From a bacterium 1xD8-48 (lineage in GTDB: Bacteria; Bacillota; Clostridia; Lachnospirales; Lachnospiraceae), in the NCBI GenBank assembly GCA_009917455.1, contig QZDS01000030.1, positions 1-60,793 of the forward strand: a stretch of 60,793 nt of DNA, read 5' to 3'. The position numbers were made by a program, and so were the translations under genes. Each line of letters begins with the position of its first letter. Position 1 is the first letter of the stretch. Positions 53,052 through 60,784 of the stretch are shown here, one piece after another. Under the pieces are notes generated by a model. The model saw only the letters and a program-made list of their open reading frames with translations. It was not told the origin of the DNA and ran no database searches.

Positions 53052-53284
53052 TGGGGATTTCTTTGTTTTTACCCACTTTTTTGATGAATGGTTTGAAGTT
53101 AATTAATGAAAGTGGGTGATTCAAAAAGTGAAAAAATACCAGAGCAGTCAATGAAAACGGGCATAAAATTGACTGTACTGGACAATATAAGGAACATTGA
53201 TTTCCGTTTATCCGGGCTGTCTCCTGTTGCGCTGAATGAAAAACAGGCGTAATATGAAAGTTAAGAAATTACAGGAGGTTTTTT

Positions 53285-54139
53285 ATGAGGATATTAGATA
53301 CAAAATTTATGCGCGGCTTTATCAAAATGGCGGACGACGGCTTTCAGCAGGGATGGCATGAGAGAAACGGAGGAAATTTAACTTACCGGCTGAAACCGGA
53401 GGAAGTGGACGAGATTAAACCAAGGCTGGGGGAGGGAAACGGCTGGACGCCTGTCGGCGCAAGCGTGCCGGGACTTGCCGGGGAGTATTTTCTGGTGACG
53501 GGAAGCGGGAAATATTTCAGGAATATTATCGTGGACCCGGAGGCCTGTCTTGCTATCATCGAGCTGGACGACAAGGGAGAAAACTACCGCCTGCGTTGGG
53601 GACTTGTGGAGGGCGGCGTTCCTACCAGCGAGCTTCCCACCCACCTTATGAACCACGAAGTGAAAAAACGGGTGACGGACGGAAAGCACAGGGTAATTTA
53701 CCATGCGCATACCACCAATATTATTGCGCTGACCTTTATACTTCCTCTGAAGGACGAAGTATTTACCAGAGAACTGTGGGAAGCCGCCACAGAATGTCCG
53801 GTAGTATTTCCACAGGGGGTAGGCGTGGTAAAATGGATGGTACCCGGCGGACGGGATATTGCAGTGGAGACAAGCAGGCTGATGGAACAGTATGACGTGG
53901 CTATCTGGGCGCATCACGGAATGTTCTGCTCGGGAGAAAATTTTGATTTGACCTTTGGGCTTTTACATACGGTGGAGAAATCGGCGGAAATTCTGATTAA
54001 AATTTATTCCGTTGTGCCAGGGAAGCTTCAGACGATTACGGCGGATAATTTCAGGGACGTAGGAGAAGCTTTCCATGTTACGCTTCCCGAAAAGTTCTTG
54101 TTTGAAAAGCCGGACTGCGAAATCGGACAGCGGACTTGA
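53285..54139 (+). CDS. rhaD: Rhamnulose-1-phosphate aldolase
   Basis: A 284-residue class II aldolase. GNLTYRL near residue 36 and GSGKYFRNI near 77 bind phosphate; HAHTTN (about 141) and HHGMFCSG (about 211) give the zinc histidines; the nucleophile-side ELPTHL is near 120. It splits L-rhamnulose 1-phosphate into dihydroxyacetone phosphate and L-lactaldehyde, the last step of rhamnose breakdown. ACAGGAGG precedes the ATG. The isomerase and kinase (rhaA, rhaB) are not next to it; the GH78 operon is 40 kb upstream. Confidence 0.93.
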   Translation: MRILDTKFMRGFIKMADDGFQQGWHERNGGNLTYRLKPEEVDEIKPRLGEGNGWTPVGASVPGLAGEYFLVTGSGKYFRNIIVDPEACLAIIELDDKGENYRLRWGLVEGGVPTSELPTHLMNHEVKKRVTDGKHRVIYHAHTTNIIALTFILPLKDEVFTRELWEAATECPVVFPQGVGVVKWMVPGGRDIAVETSRLMEQYDVAIWAHHGMFCSGENFDLTFGLLHTVEKSAEILIKIYSVVPGKLQTITADNFRDVGEAFHVTLPEKFLFEKPDCEIGQRT

Positions 54140-54447
54140 GCTGGAGCTTTTGCAGAAATACCTTTTTATCCCCCTTGACATATTTACGGAAAAACAGTCA
54201 AAATAAAAACATAAGAAGCAAAAAGGACGCAGGCAAAGGAATATCTGCAGGCTGGCTTTTGCATGTTCGGGAAAGGAAACATGACAGAATCGCAAAAGTG
54301 TGGTAAACTTACCTGGAAAGACAGAAACTGTCTTTTCAAAGAGTCTGTGTCTGCGCCGCATCCGCAGGCTCTCCGGTCTTACAGTCCGGCGCATGGCCTT
54401 AAGGTTAAGAAGACAGGCTTGCAAAGCAGCGCAGAAAAGAGGAAAAA
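54140..54447. other. Intergenic region before the GH13 gene
   Basis: 308 bases. TTGACA at 54175-54180 has only an A-rich sequence at the -10 distance, so a promoter is possible but weak. A plus-strand frame across 54263-54544 overlaps the GH13 gene and looks spurious. Nothing else was recognised. Confidence 0.5.
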
Positions 54448-55758
54448 ATGTGGGCATATGAAAGTGTATTTTATCAGATATATCCTTTGGGATTTTGCGG
54501 AGCACCGTTTGAAAATGACGGCGTACCGGAGAGCAGGATATTAAAAGTGGAGGAATGGATTCCGCACATGAAGAAGCTGAATGTGAATGCAGTTTACTTT
54601 TCGCCGGTATTTGAGTCCGATACGCATGGATATAATACGAGAGATTACAGGAAAATCGACACCAGACTCGGCACCAACGAGGACTTTAAGCAGGTGGTGA
54701 AAAAGCTCCATGACAATGGAATCCGGGTGGTTCTTGACGGTGTGTTCAACCATGTGGGCAGGGGATTTTATCAGTTTCAGGACGTGGTGAAGAACAGGGA
54801 AAATTCTCCTTATCTCAACTGGTTTCACATTAATCTTGGCGGAAATTCCAATTACAACGACGGTCTTTGGTATGAAGGCTGGGAGGGAAACTATGATTTG
54901 GTGAAGCTGAACCTTCAAAACGGCGAGGTGGTTGACCATATTCTGGATGCGGTGAAATACTGGGTGGATGAGTTTGACATTGACGGGCTGCGTCTGGATG
55001 TGGCTTACTGTCTGGATGAAAATTTTGTGCGCAGGCTGAGGAGCTTTACGGAAGGCCTGAAGCCGGAATTTTATCTGCTTGGGGAGATGCTTCATGGGGA
55101 TTACAACCGTCTTATGAACGACAGCATGCTTCATTCCGCAACGAATTATGAGTGCTACAAGGGACTTTATTCCAGCTTTAACAGCATGAATATGTTTGAG
55201 ATTATCCATTCCCTGATGCGGCAGTTCGGGCCGGAAAACTGGACGCTTTATAAGGGGAAGCATCTGCTTTCCTTTGCAGATAACCATGACGTGACCAGAG
55301 TGGCAAGTATTTTAAGCAACGAAAAGCATCTTCCGCTTATTTACGCGCTCTGCTTTGGTATGCCGGGGATTCCCTGTGTTTATTATGGAAGCGAGTGGGG
55401 AACAAAGGCGAACAAGAGCGAGGGAGACCCGGCGCTCCGGCCAGAATTTGCAGAGCCGGAGTTTAATGAGCTTTCCGAGTGGATAAGCAGGCTGGCAAAG
55501 GCAAAGCAGGAATCCAAAGCTTTAAATTACGGAGATTTCCGTTCAGTGGTTCTCACCAACAAACAGTGTATTTTTGAGAGAAAGACGGAAGGGCAGAGGG
55601 TGCTGGTGGCAATTAACGCTGACAGTGAGCCTTACACGGCGCATTTTGACGCAGGCTGCGGGCTGGCTGAGGATTTAATCAGCGGTAAGACCCATGATTT
55701 CGGCGGAGGAAGCGAGCTTGCGCCGTACAGCGCTTACTTCTGGAAAATGGAGCGGTAA
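54448..55758 (+). CDS. GH13 alpha-amylase-family enzyme
   Basis: A 436-residue intracellular glycoside hydrolase with the four conserved GH13 regions: GVFNHVGRGF (about 90), DGLRLDVAYC with the nucleophile Asp (about 180), LLGEM with the acid/base Glu (about 210) and FADNHDVTR (about 275). It lacks the N-terminal domain of neopullulanases and has a short beta domain at the end. It would cut alpha-glucan oligosaccharides such as maltodextrins. No signal peptide. AGAGGAAAAA precedes the ATG. Confidence 0.9.
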   Translation: MWAYESVFYQIYPLGFCGAPFENDGVPESRILKVEEWIPHMKKLNVNAVYFSPVFESDTHGYNTRDYRKIDTRLGTNEDFKQVVKKLHDNGIRVVLDGVFNHVGRGFYQFQDVVKNRENSPYLNWFHINLGGNSNYNDGLWYEGWEGNYDLVKLNLQNGEVVDHILDAVKYWVDEFDIDGLRLDVAYCLDENFVRRLRSFTEGLKPEFYLLGEMLHGDYNRLMNDSMLHSATNYECYKGLYSSFNSMNMFEIIHSLMRQFGPENWTLYKGKHLLSFADNHDVTRVASILSNEKHLPLIYALCFGMPGIPCVYYGSEWGTKANKSEGDPALRPEFAEPEFNELSEWISRLAKAKQESKALNYGDFRSVVLTNKQCIFERKTEGQRVLVAINADSEPYTAHFDAGCGLAEDLISGKTHDFGGGSELAPYSAYFWKMER

Positions 55759-55835
55759 TTTACCGGTATGGCTTTGGCGGACGGGCAGAGTTTTAGCAGG
55801 CCGAAGCGTTATAGAGAATTTGACAGGAAAGAGAC

Positions 55836-55883
55836 ATATACAGACAGGGTGCATATTAGCGGATATGCACCCTGTCTGTATAT
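55836..55883. repeat. Perfect 21-bp inverted repeat
   Basis: Arms 55836-55856 and 55863-55883 are exact complements with a six-base loop (TAGCGG). It follows the GH13 stop by 78 bases. No T run follows, only TATAAAAAG, so it may be a bidirectional or protein-binding element rather than a standard terminator. Confidence 0.75.
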
Positions 55884-55987
55884 AAAAAGTTATGAATCAC
55901 TCACAGCAGATATCATATCACCGGAAAGCGGATAATTATAGCATTCCGGTTAGATTTTTGTTAAAATAATCAGGTGGAAATGCGCAG

Positions 55988-56650
55988 ATGCAGACGAAGC
56001 ATGAGGAAAATATGCGCGGAAGTGAGGAGAATATGGCGGAAAAACCAGTAGATGAAAAGAAGCTCCGTTACATGGAATTTATCAACAGGGAAACAGGCTG
56101 GCATCATCATACCCACGCGGAGGACACATGGCAGTTCGAGCTTTTAAAGGCCGGTGATATGCGGGCTGTTGAGGAAGGGATTTTGAGGTTTAATTCGGCA
56201 AATACCGGTCATTTGTCGGATGACCCTGTGCGGAACCGGAAATATCTTTTTGTGACCTCCGTTACACAGGCATGCCGGGCGGCCATAAACGGAGGGATGG
56301 ATTCGGAGCGGGCCTATAATATCAGTGACCTCTACATTCAGAAAATGGACATATTGGAGACAGAGGAAGAAATATGTAAGCTTCATGCGGATATGATGAC
56401 TTTTTACACAAAGGAAATGGCGGAGCTTGACAGGAAGCGCGTCTATTCCAGGCCTGTGGTTATCTGCATGGATTATATTCTTTTAAGGAAGCTGGAGGCG
56501 GCGCGGAACATGCTGAAATATTCGGAATATTCCTATGCGGAAATCAGCGCAATTCTGGCATTCAGCTCCCAGAGCCATTTCAGCAGAATTTTTAAGAAGG
56601 AAACGGGATATACCCCGAAGGAATATCGGGACAGATTTTTTCAGAACTGA
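55988..56650 (+). CDS. AraC-type regulator lacking its first helix-turn-helix
   Basis: A 220-residue protein. Residues 30-150 are the helical N-terminal half of a Lachnospiraceae AraC regulator. At the DNA-binding domain, VVICMDYI is followed immediately by LLRKLEAARNMLKYS, which normally begins the linker after the first helix-turn-helix. The 40 or so residues of that first unit (with the usual LAxxxxxSxxYLSxxFKKE) are missing in frame. The second unit (YAEISAILAFSSQSHFSRIFKKETGYTP, in parts) is intact. Such a protein might bind a half site, dimerise differently or be non-functional. It lies next to the GH13 gene. Confidence 0.8.
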   Translation: MQTKHEENMRGSEENMAEKPVDEKKLRYMEFINRETGWHHHTHAEDTWQFELLKAGDMRAVEEGILRFNSANTGHLSDDPVRNRKYLFVTSVTQACRAAINGGMDSERAYNISDLYIQKMDILETEEEICKLHADMMTFYTKEMAELDRKRVYSRPVVICMDYILLRKLEAARNMLKYSEYSYAEISAILAFSSQSHFSRIFKKETGYTPKEYRDRFFQN

Positions 56651-56669
56651 AATTACACATAAAAACATA

Positions 56670-56699
56670 TTGACAAAATAATATTATATGACGTATAGT
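56670..56699 (+). promoter_or_regulatory. Promoter of the PadR operon
   Basis: TTGACA (56670-56675), 18-base spacer, TATAGT (56694-56699). Spacer and -10 lie inside the left arm of a large palindrome. Confidence 0.75.
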
Positions 56700-56737
56700 A
56701 TTTATAACACATAATACTATACGTCATATAATATTAT
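56678..56737. promoter_or_regulatory. 25-bp perfect inverted repeat, PadR operator
   Basis: Arms 56678-56702 and 56713-56737 are exact complements around a ten-base centre. Each arm holds ATGACGTATAGTATT or its complement. It overlaps the promoter of the padR-like gene, so the encoded repressor very likely binds here and controls its own operon. Confidence 0.8.
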
Positions 56738-56800
56738 AGAAAACTGTAATATCCCGGACTGCGAGGCTTTTCAGGTCAGGGGGAAAGGAGGAAGGCAGTT

Positions 56801-57127
56801 ATGGTGTTTAACACGGGAGCAGCGCTTTTAGACGCGATTGTTCTGGCGGTTGTGTCCAGAGAGCCGGAGGGGGCTTACGGGTATAAAATTACTCAGGACG
56901 TCAGGCAGGTGATAGAGCTTTCGGAATCCACATTGTATCCAGTGCTTCGGAGACTGCAGAAGGACGAGTGTCTCGAGGTCTATGACAGGGAATGCGCGGG
57001 CAGGAACAGGAGATACTACAAGGCGACGGAAAAGGGGCGGCTGCAGCTAAACCTTTACGAAGGCGAATGGATTAAATATTCTGCGAAGATTAATCGTATA
57101 TTTGAGGGAGGAATGAAAAATGAGTAG
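56801..57127 (+). CDS. PadR-family transcriptional regulator
   Basis: A 108-residue winged-helix repressor (AYGYKITQDV, STLYPVLRRLQKD, RRYYKATEKG) with a short C-terminal dimerising helix. AAGGAGG precedes the ATG. It leads an operon with a DUF1700 and a DUF4097 protein, a common Firmicutes arrangement linked to cell-envelope stress, and overlaps the DUF1700 gene by eight bases. The operator is the palindrome at 56678-56737. Confidence 0.93.
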   Translation: MVFNTGAALLDAIVLAVVSREPEGAYGYKITQDVRQVIELSESTLYPVLRRLQKDECLEVYDRECAGRNRRYYKATEKGRLQLNLYEGEWIKYSAKINRIFEGGMKNE

Positions 57128-57962
57128 ATGGGAATTTATGAGGCAGCTGGAGAAATTACTCTCCGATATCTCGCCTAACGAGCGGGAAGAAGCCCTTCAA
57201 TATTATAATGATTATTTTAACGATGCGGGGATGGAAAATGAGCAGGAGGTAATCAAGGCCTTAGGTTCGCCGGAGCAGGTGGCAAAGATAGTGAAAGACG
57301 GGCTTGGCGATGGCGGAAATCAGGGGGAATTTACGGAAAACGGCTTTTTAAACAGCGCGGTGCGGCAGAATGAACTGATGAAAAAGGAAGCTGCTTCCGG
57401 GAGGGATGCCGGGGCTGTGCAGGAGGGAGAAGCTGTCAAAGAGGACGGCAGCACCTTTGGTCAGAATACAGATACCTTTGGGGACGGATATTCGCAGAGC
57501 AGCGATGATACCCGGAAGGCTTATGACTCGTTTGGTCAATCAAATACGGGAAGCGGAGAGACGGAGAAAGAGAAGAAGGATTTACCGGTGTGGGCGATTG
57601 TGCTGATAGTTTTTGCGTGTATACTTGGCTCCCCGGTGATTCTGGGGCTGGCATGCGGGGCTCTTGGCCTTATTATCGGAGTGTTTACGGCAGTGCTTGC
57701 AACGGTTTTTGGAATCGGGCTTGCGGCTGTGATTTGCTTTATCGTAGCGGTTGCCCTTGCGATTGCCGGTTTTGGCATCCTGATTCCCCACCCCTTTGAG
57801 GGGATTGGGCTTTTAGGCGGCGGCTTCATCTGTGGAGCCCTTGGAATTTTGTTTATGCTGCTTACCGTGCTTTTGGTTACAAAAGTATTGCCGGCAATCT
57901 GTCAGGGAATTGCTTCTATATATAATAGTATTTTCAGAAAAAAAGGAGGAGCAAAGAGATGA
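57120..57962 (+). CDS. DUF1700 (HAAS domain) membrane protein
   Basis: A 280-residue protein. The N-terminal HAAS/DUF1700 domain (about 1-65: FMRQLEKLLSDISPNEREEALQYYNDYF, in parts, then ALGSPEQVAKIVKDG) is the usual partner of PadR. A low-complexity, Ser/Gly/Asp-rich linker (about 80-155) follows, then a four-span membrane domain to the end. It may sense the envelope and control PadR or the next protein. It overlaps its neighbours by eight and four bases, so the three are translated together. Confidence 0.88.
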   Translation: MSRWEFMRQLEKLLSDISPNEREEALQYYNDYFNDAGMENEQEVIKALGSPEQVAKIVKDGLGDGGNQGEFTENGFLNSAVRQNELMKKEAASGRDAGAVQEGEAVKEDGSTFGQNTDTFGDGYSQSSDDTRKAYDSFGQSNTGSGETEKEKKDLPVWAIVLIVFACILGSPVILGLACGALGLIIGVFTAVLATVFGIGLAAVICFIVAVALAIAGFGILIPHPFEGIGLLGGGFICGALGILFMLLTVLLVTKVLPAICQGIASIYNSIFRKKGGAKR

Positions 57963-58948
57963 AAAGATTTATGAAAGTCAGCCTGATAACCGCCGGAATT
58001 TTAGGAGCGCTGGGATTTGCGTTCTGTTTAATCGGCGGTATAGTGAGTGGAAGAAATTTTTTGATGGCGGTGAAAAACGATGTACATGCGGACAAAAGGC
58101 TTGCTGTTGTTGAGAGAGTGTTCGAGGGTGTGGAGAGAGGCATCGGCGCGTCAAAAAGCGGAAAAACGGAAATTTATGTAGAAGACAGCAGCTACAGCGC
58201 ACCTGATAAGCTGACGGTGAATAATTCGGAGACCACAGAAAGCGAGTATGAGCACCATATTGAAACAGAAGGCATAAGGGAGCTGAACGTTTCACTTGGC
58301 GCCGGAATCTGTACCATAAGCGAAAAAGATGAAGCGGACGGGTTGATTGACCTTTATGTGAACGGGAAAGGCGGCTTTAATTTTTATATCAAAGACAGTA
58401 CTCTATACGTGGAGGGTTTTAAGGGTAACCAGCTCTTTAACGTCAATCAGCTTGACAACGAGATGACGCTGCGGATTCCCAGGGGCATGGGATTTGAGGA
58501 AATGGATTTGGAAATCGGCGCCGGAATTATGGAAATCGACAACCTGAAAGCAAAAGAGTTTGACGCAGTTATAGGAGCCGGAGAACTTGGCATTAATAAG
58601 GCGGAAATCATTGACTTTTCCGTGGAAATCGGCGCCGGAAACCTTGTCGCAGGCGACATGCATGTGAGGGGGGCGGATTTGGAAGTTGACCTTGGCAACT
58701 GCAGCTATGAAGGCATTATTGAGCAGGAGCTTGATGCGGAATGCAATATGGGAAGCATGGATTTCCTGCTTAAGGGAAAGGAAAAGGACCACAACTATGA
58801 AATTGAATGCAGCGCCGGGAACGTGGAGATAAACGGCTGGGAATTTACCGCGCTGGGAACGGAAAAATATGTGAACAACGGAGCCGCTGCTACCTTTGAA
58901 CTGACCTGCAGTATGGGAAATATTACGCTGGATTTTGTGGAGGAGTGA
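57959..58948 (+). CDS. DUF4097 beta-strand repeat protein
   Basis: A 329-residue protein with one N-terminal membrane anchor (about residues 7-30). The rest is a right-handed beta-helix of the DUF4097 type, with repeated GAG turns (SLGAGICTI, EIGAGIMEI, VIGAGELGI, EIGAGNLVA), each about 20 residues apart. Such domains are outside the membrane and may act as adhesin or signal-sensing modules of the PadR/DUF1700 system. AAAGGAGGAG precedes the ATG. Confidence 0.9.
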   Translation: MKRFMKVSLITAGILGALGFAFCLIGGIVSGRNFLMAVKNDVHADKRLAVVERVFEGVERGIGASKSGKTEIYVEDSSYSAPDKLTVNNSETTESEYEHHIETEGIRELNVSLGAGICTISEKDEADGLIDLYVNGKGGFNFYIKDSTLYVEGFKGNQLFNVNQLDNEMTLRIPRGMGFEEMDLEIGAGIMEIDNLKAKEFDAVIGAGELGINKAEIIDFSVEIGAGNLVAGDMHVRGADLEVDLGNCSYEGIIEQELDAECNMGSMDFLLKGKEKDHNYEIECSAGNVEINGWEFTALGTEKYVNNGAAATFELTCSMGNITLDFVEE

Positions 58949-59026
58949 CGGGATGAGGAAAAGACTCCGGTAAATTTAAAAAGGGAATGACCAACCGCGG
59001 AAAATCCTGCGGAGAAAGGAGAGAGG

Positions 59027-59269
59027 ATGATTACATTGATTGTACTGCTGGCGTTACTTATTGTATTTATGACAATTGGCCTGTGCTTTCATATAGCGGG
59101 AGGGGTGCTGAAGCTGGCTTTTAAACTGATATTCTGTCTGCCATGCGCCGTTATCTGCGTTGCGGCCGGAATTGTCCTTTGCTGCACGTTGATTTTAATA
59201 CCTGTGGGTATCGGCTGCTTTAAGCTGGCCGGAGGCCTGCTGAATCCTTTCAGAATGTGTGTATTATAG
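59027..59269 (+). CDS. Small membrane protein of the PadR operon
   Basis: An 80-residue hydrophobic protein with two or three membrane spans (about 1-24, 30-52 and 55-70) and few charges. GAAAGGAGAGAGG precedes the ATG and the gap to the DUF4097 gene is 78 bases, so it is probably the last gene of the operon. No known motif; several cysteines lie in the second and third spans. Confidence 0.7.
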   Translation: MITLIVLLALLIVFMTIGLCFHIAGGVLKLAFKLIFCLPCAVICVAAGIVLCCTLILIPVGIGCFKLAGGLLNPFRMCVL

Positions 59270-59313
59270 GAAAGTTCATGATTTTTCCTCTAAGATGTTA
59301 AATTATTATCATA

Positions 59314-59643
59314 AATTTCCCGCACGCATTAGCTGAAAATGATATTTGCAGATTCAGGGATTTTTTGAAAAGCGAAGAAAAAGAGCCTGCGACTATTGAG
59401 AAATATGTGAAGGAGATAAAATCCTTTTGCGAATGGTTATGCGGCAGGCCGGTAACCAAAGAAGCTGTTATTGAGTGGAAAGAGCGTTTACAGAAACAGG
59501 AATACGTGCCTGTCACCGTAAACGGGAAGCTTTCCGCTCTGAACGGCTTTTTTTCTTTTATGGGATGGACGGAAATTCGGGTAAAATTTCTCCGTATCCA
59601 GCGCCGGATGTTCAGGGAACGGTCAAAGGAGCAGTCTCCTTAA
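59314..59643 (+). pseudogene. Tyrosine recombinase/integrase N-terminal fragment
   Basis: The open frame (start codon unclear, TTG 59365 is possible) encodes RFRDFLKSEEKEPATIEKYV, then a core-binding SAM-like domain ending LNGFFSFMGWTEIRVKFLRIQRRMF. This is the DNA-binding front of XerC/D-type integrases. The catalytic domain with its Arg-His-Arg-Tyr residues is missing; the frame closes at TAA 59641. It is a remnant of an integrated element. Confidence 0.75.
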
Positions 59644-59759
59644 TGCCCTTTTTAATTATTCGGTGTCAATAATTATTCGGTTGTGAAGTGGAAATATTGA
59701 GGGTATAATAAATTTAGAAGGGCAGATAGAGCTGAGTTTCCGGGAGGTGAGGATAAAGG

Positions 59760-60085
59760 CTGTCTGATGATATAAAAGAGGAATTAGTACAAGGATTGAC
59801 GGAAATTTTTCAGCGGAATATGTCTGCGATTATTTTGTACGGGTCAGTGGCGAGAGGTGATGCAACTGATGAGAGTGACATTGATATAGCAATTGCAATA
59901 AAAAAGAGATGGACAATCAGATAAAAAAGCGTTTTATTAGCTGAGCGGCAGATATGGACATTCGTCATGAGAGAGTTTTTTCGATTGTGGATATACAGGA
60001 AGGGAATATGGAAAAATGGGAAAGAATCTTTCCATTTTATCAGAATATTCGGAAGGAGGGGATTGTTCTATGGAGAGCGGCTTAA
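59760..60085 (+). pseudogene. MNT nucleotidyltransferase antitoxin, broken copy
   Basis: The first frame encodes SDDIKEELVQGLTEIF and the nucleotidyltransferase motif GSVARGDATDESDIDIA, then ends at TAA 59922. The sequence continues in another frame (MDNQIKKRFIS, a TGA, then ADMDIRHERVFSIVDIQEGN and KWERIFPFYQNIRKEGIVL) as expected for the rest of the protein. One frameshift near the AAAAAAGAG run and one stop codon therefore inactivate it. GGGAGGTGAGG upstream still looks like a ribosome binding site. Confidence 0.75.
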
Positions 60086-60145
60086 AAATGCAAAATATTT
60101 TGTGCAGAAGATAGAGGAATATATAAGTGCTATGGGCGCTATATA
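60086..60145 (+). pseudogene. HEPN-like toxin remnant
   Basis: Directly after the broken antitoxin a short frame (LKNAKYFVQKIEEYISAMGAI, stop TAG) resembles the beginning of a HEPN-type partner. It is only about 20 residues long and decayed. Confidence 0.4.
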
Positions 60146-60181
60146 GGAAATGATGGAAAGCTAAAGGTGGTGGTAACTTTT

Positions 60182-60508
60182 ATGAATGAAATAGAAAAAT
60201 TGAAGGAATGTTTTGTAGAACAGCTTTTACCCATACGGGTATATTTATTTGGTTCATTTGCCAATAACACATATACCAGTGAAAGCGATCTGGATTTTTA
60301 CATTGTAGTCCGGGATGATATAACAGACATTCCGGCAGAGACAGCAAGGGCATATAAAGCGATTCGTAAAATAAAACAACATCCGGTAGATATTCTTTTA
60401 GGAACAAAAAGTCGTTTTGAGGAAAGAAAAGGAATACCTTCTGTAGAGAATGAGGTATATCGTAAGGGGGTGCTGTTGTATGACGCAGGAAACCAGAGAG
60501 TGGTATAA
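60182..60508 (+). CDS. MNT-domain nucleotidyltransferase (HEPN/MNT antitoxin)
   Basis: A 108-residue protein from ATG 60182 behind AAAGGTGG. The minimal nucleotidyltransferase core is LFGSFANNTYTSESDLDFYIVV, with the GSF and DxD metal-binding residues intact. In MNT/HEPN pairs this protein adds AMP to the HEPN ribonuclease and silences it. Its 3' end overlaps the HEPN gene by 29 bases. It is the intact counterpart of the broken copy 250 bases upstream, but the two are not close in sequence. Confidence 0.85.
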   Translation: MNEIEKLKECFVEQLLPIRVYLFGSFANNTYTSESDLDFYIVVRDDITDIPAETARAYKAIRKIKQHPVDILLGTKSRFEERKGIPSVENEVYRKGVLLYDAGNQRVV

Positions 60509-60686
60509 TATGGCAGCTATGGATTTAGGAGTAGCCAGACATTTAGATGCGACTTATCATCCAAAGCCATTGGAGATAATTTGTTATCACTGTCAACAAG
60601 CGGCAGAAAAGGCAATCAAAGCATTAATCGTGTATTATGGTGCTGAGGGTGGGATGCCGAAGCTCCATGATCTTTCTTTTTTTTAA
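60480..60686 (+). pseudogene. HEPN-domain toxin, probably frameshifted
   Basis: About 68 residues from ATG 60480, overlapping the MNT gene. It starts as a normal HEPN protein (EWYNMAAMDLGVARHL, then CYHCQQAAEKAIKALIVYYG and KLHDLSFF). It stops in a run of eight T at 60679, about half the usual 120-130 residues. Downstream another frame reads NQIKNKVYIEDRVTIQPSF, which looks like later HEPN sequence, so slippage in the T run or a deletion has probably cut it. It may still make a short product. Confidence 0.6.
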
Positions 60687-60761
60687 AACCAGATAAAAAA
60701 TAAGGTGTATATTGAAGATAGGGTAACTATTCAGCCTTCCTTCTAAAAACAACGCACCCAG

Positions 60762-60784
60762 CACCGGCTAAAAAATAGCCGGTG
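60762..60784. terminator. Hairpin at the window end
   Basis: CACCGGCTA (60762-60770) pairs with TAGCCGGTG (60776-60784) with an AAAAA loop. It follows the HEPN gene and may end its transcript; the window ends before any T run can be judged. Confidence 0.5.

Larger units (their letters stand above)
52826..53284. other. Intergenic region rich in DnaA-like boxes and palindromes
   Basis: 459 bases without a credible gene (a 98-codon minus-strand frame looks like chance). It holds a terminator, several TGTGGAWAA boxes in one orientation, a perfect ATGACA-TAAG-TGTCAT palindrome, and an ACCCACTTT/AAAGTGGGT inverted repeat (53071-53079 and 53109-53117). Confidence 0.6.

Noticed and set aside
52855..53151. 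98-codon minus-strand frame in the helicase-rhaD gap
   Set aside because: It runs through a terminator stem and the DnaA-like boxes, has no ribosome binding site and no family resemblance.
54263..54544. 93-codon plus-strand frame upstream of GH13
   Set aside because: It overlaps the GH13 start in another frame and shows no coding features.
54541..55287. 248-codon minus-strand frame inside the GH13 gene
   Set aside because: It mirrors a conserved enzyme, lacks a start signal, and is rich in His and Lys as expected for an antisense frame.
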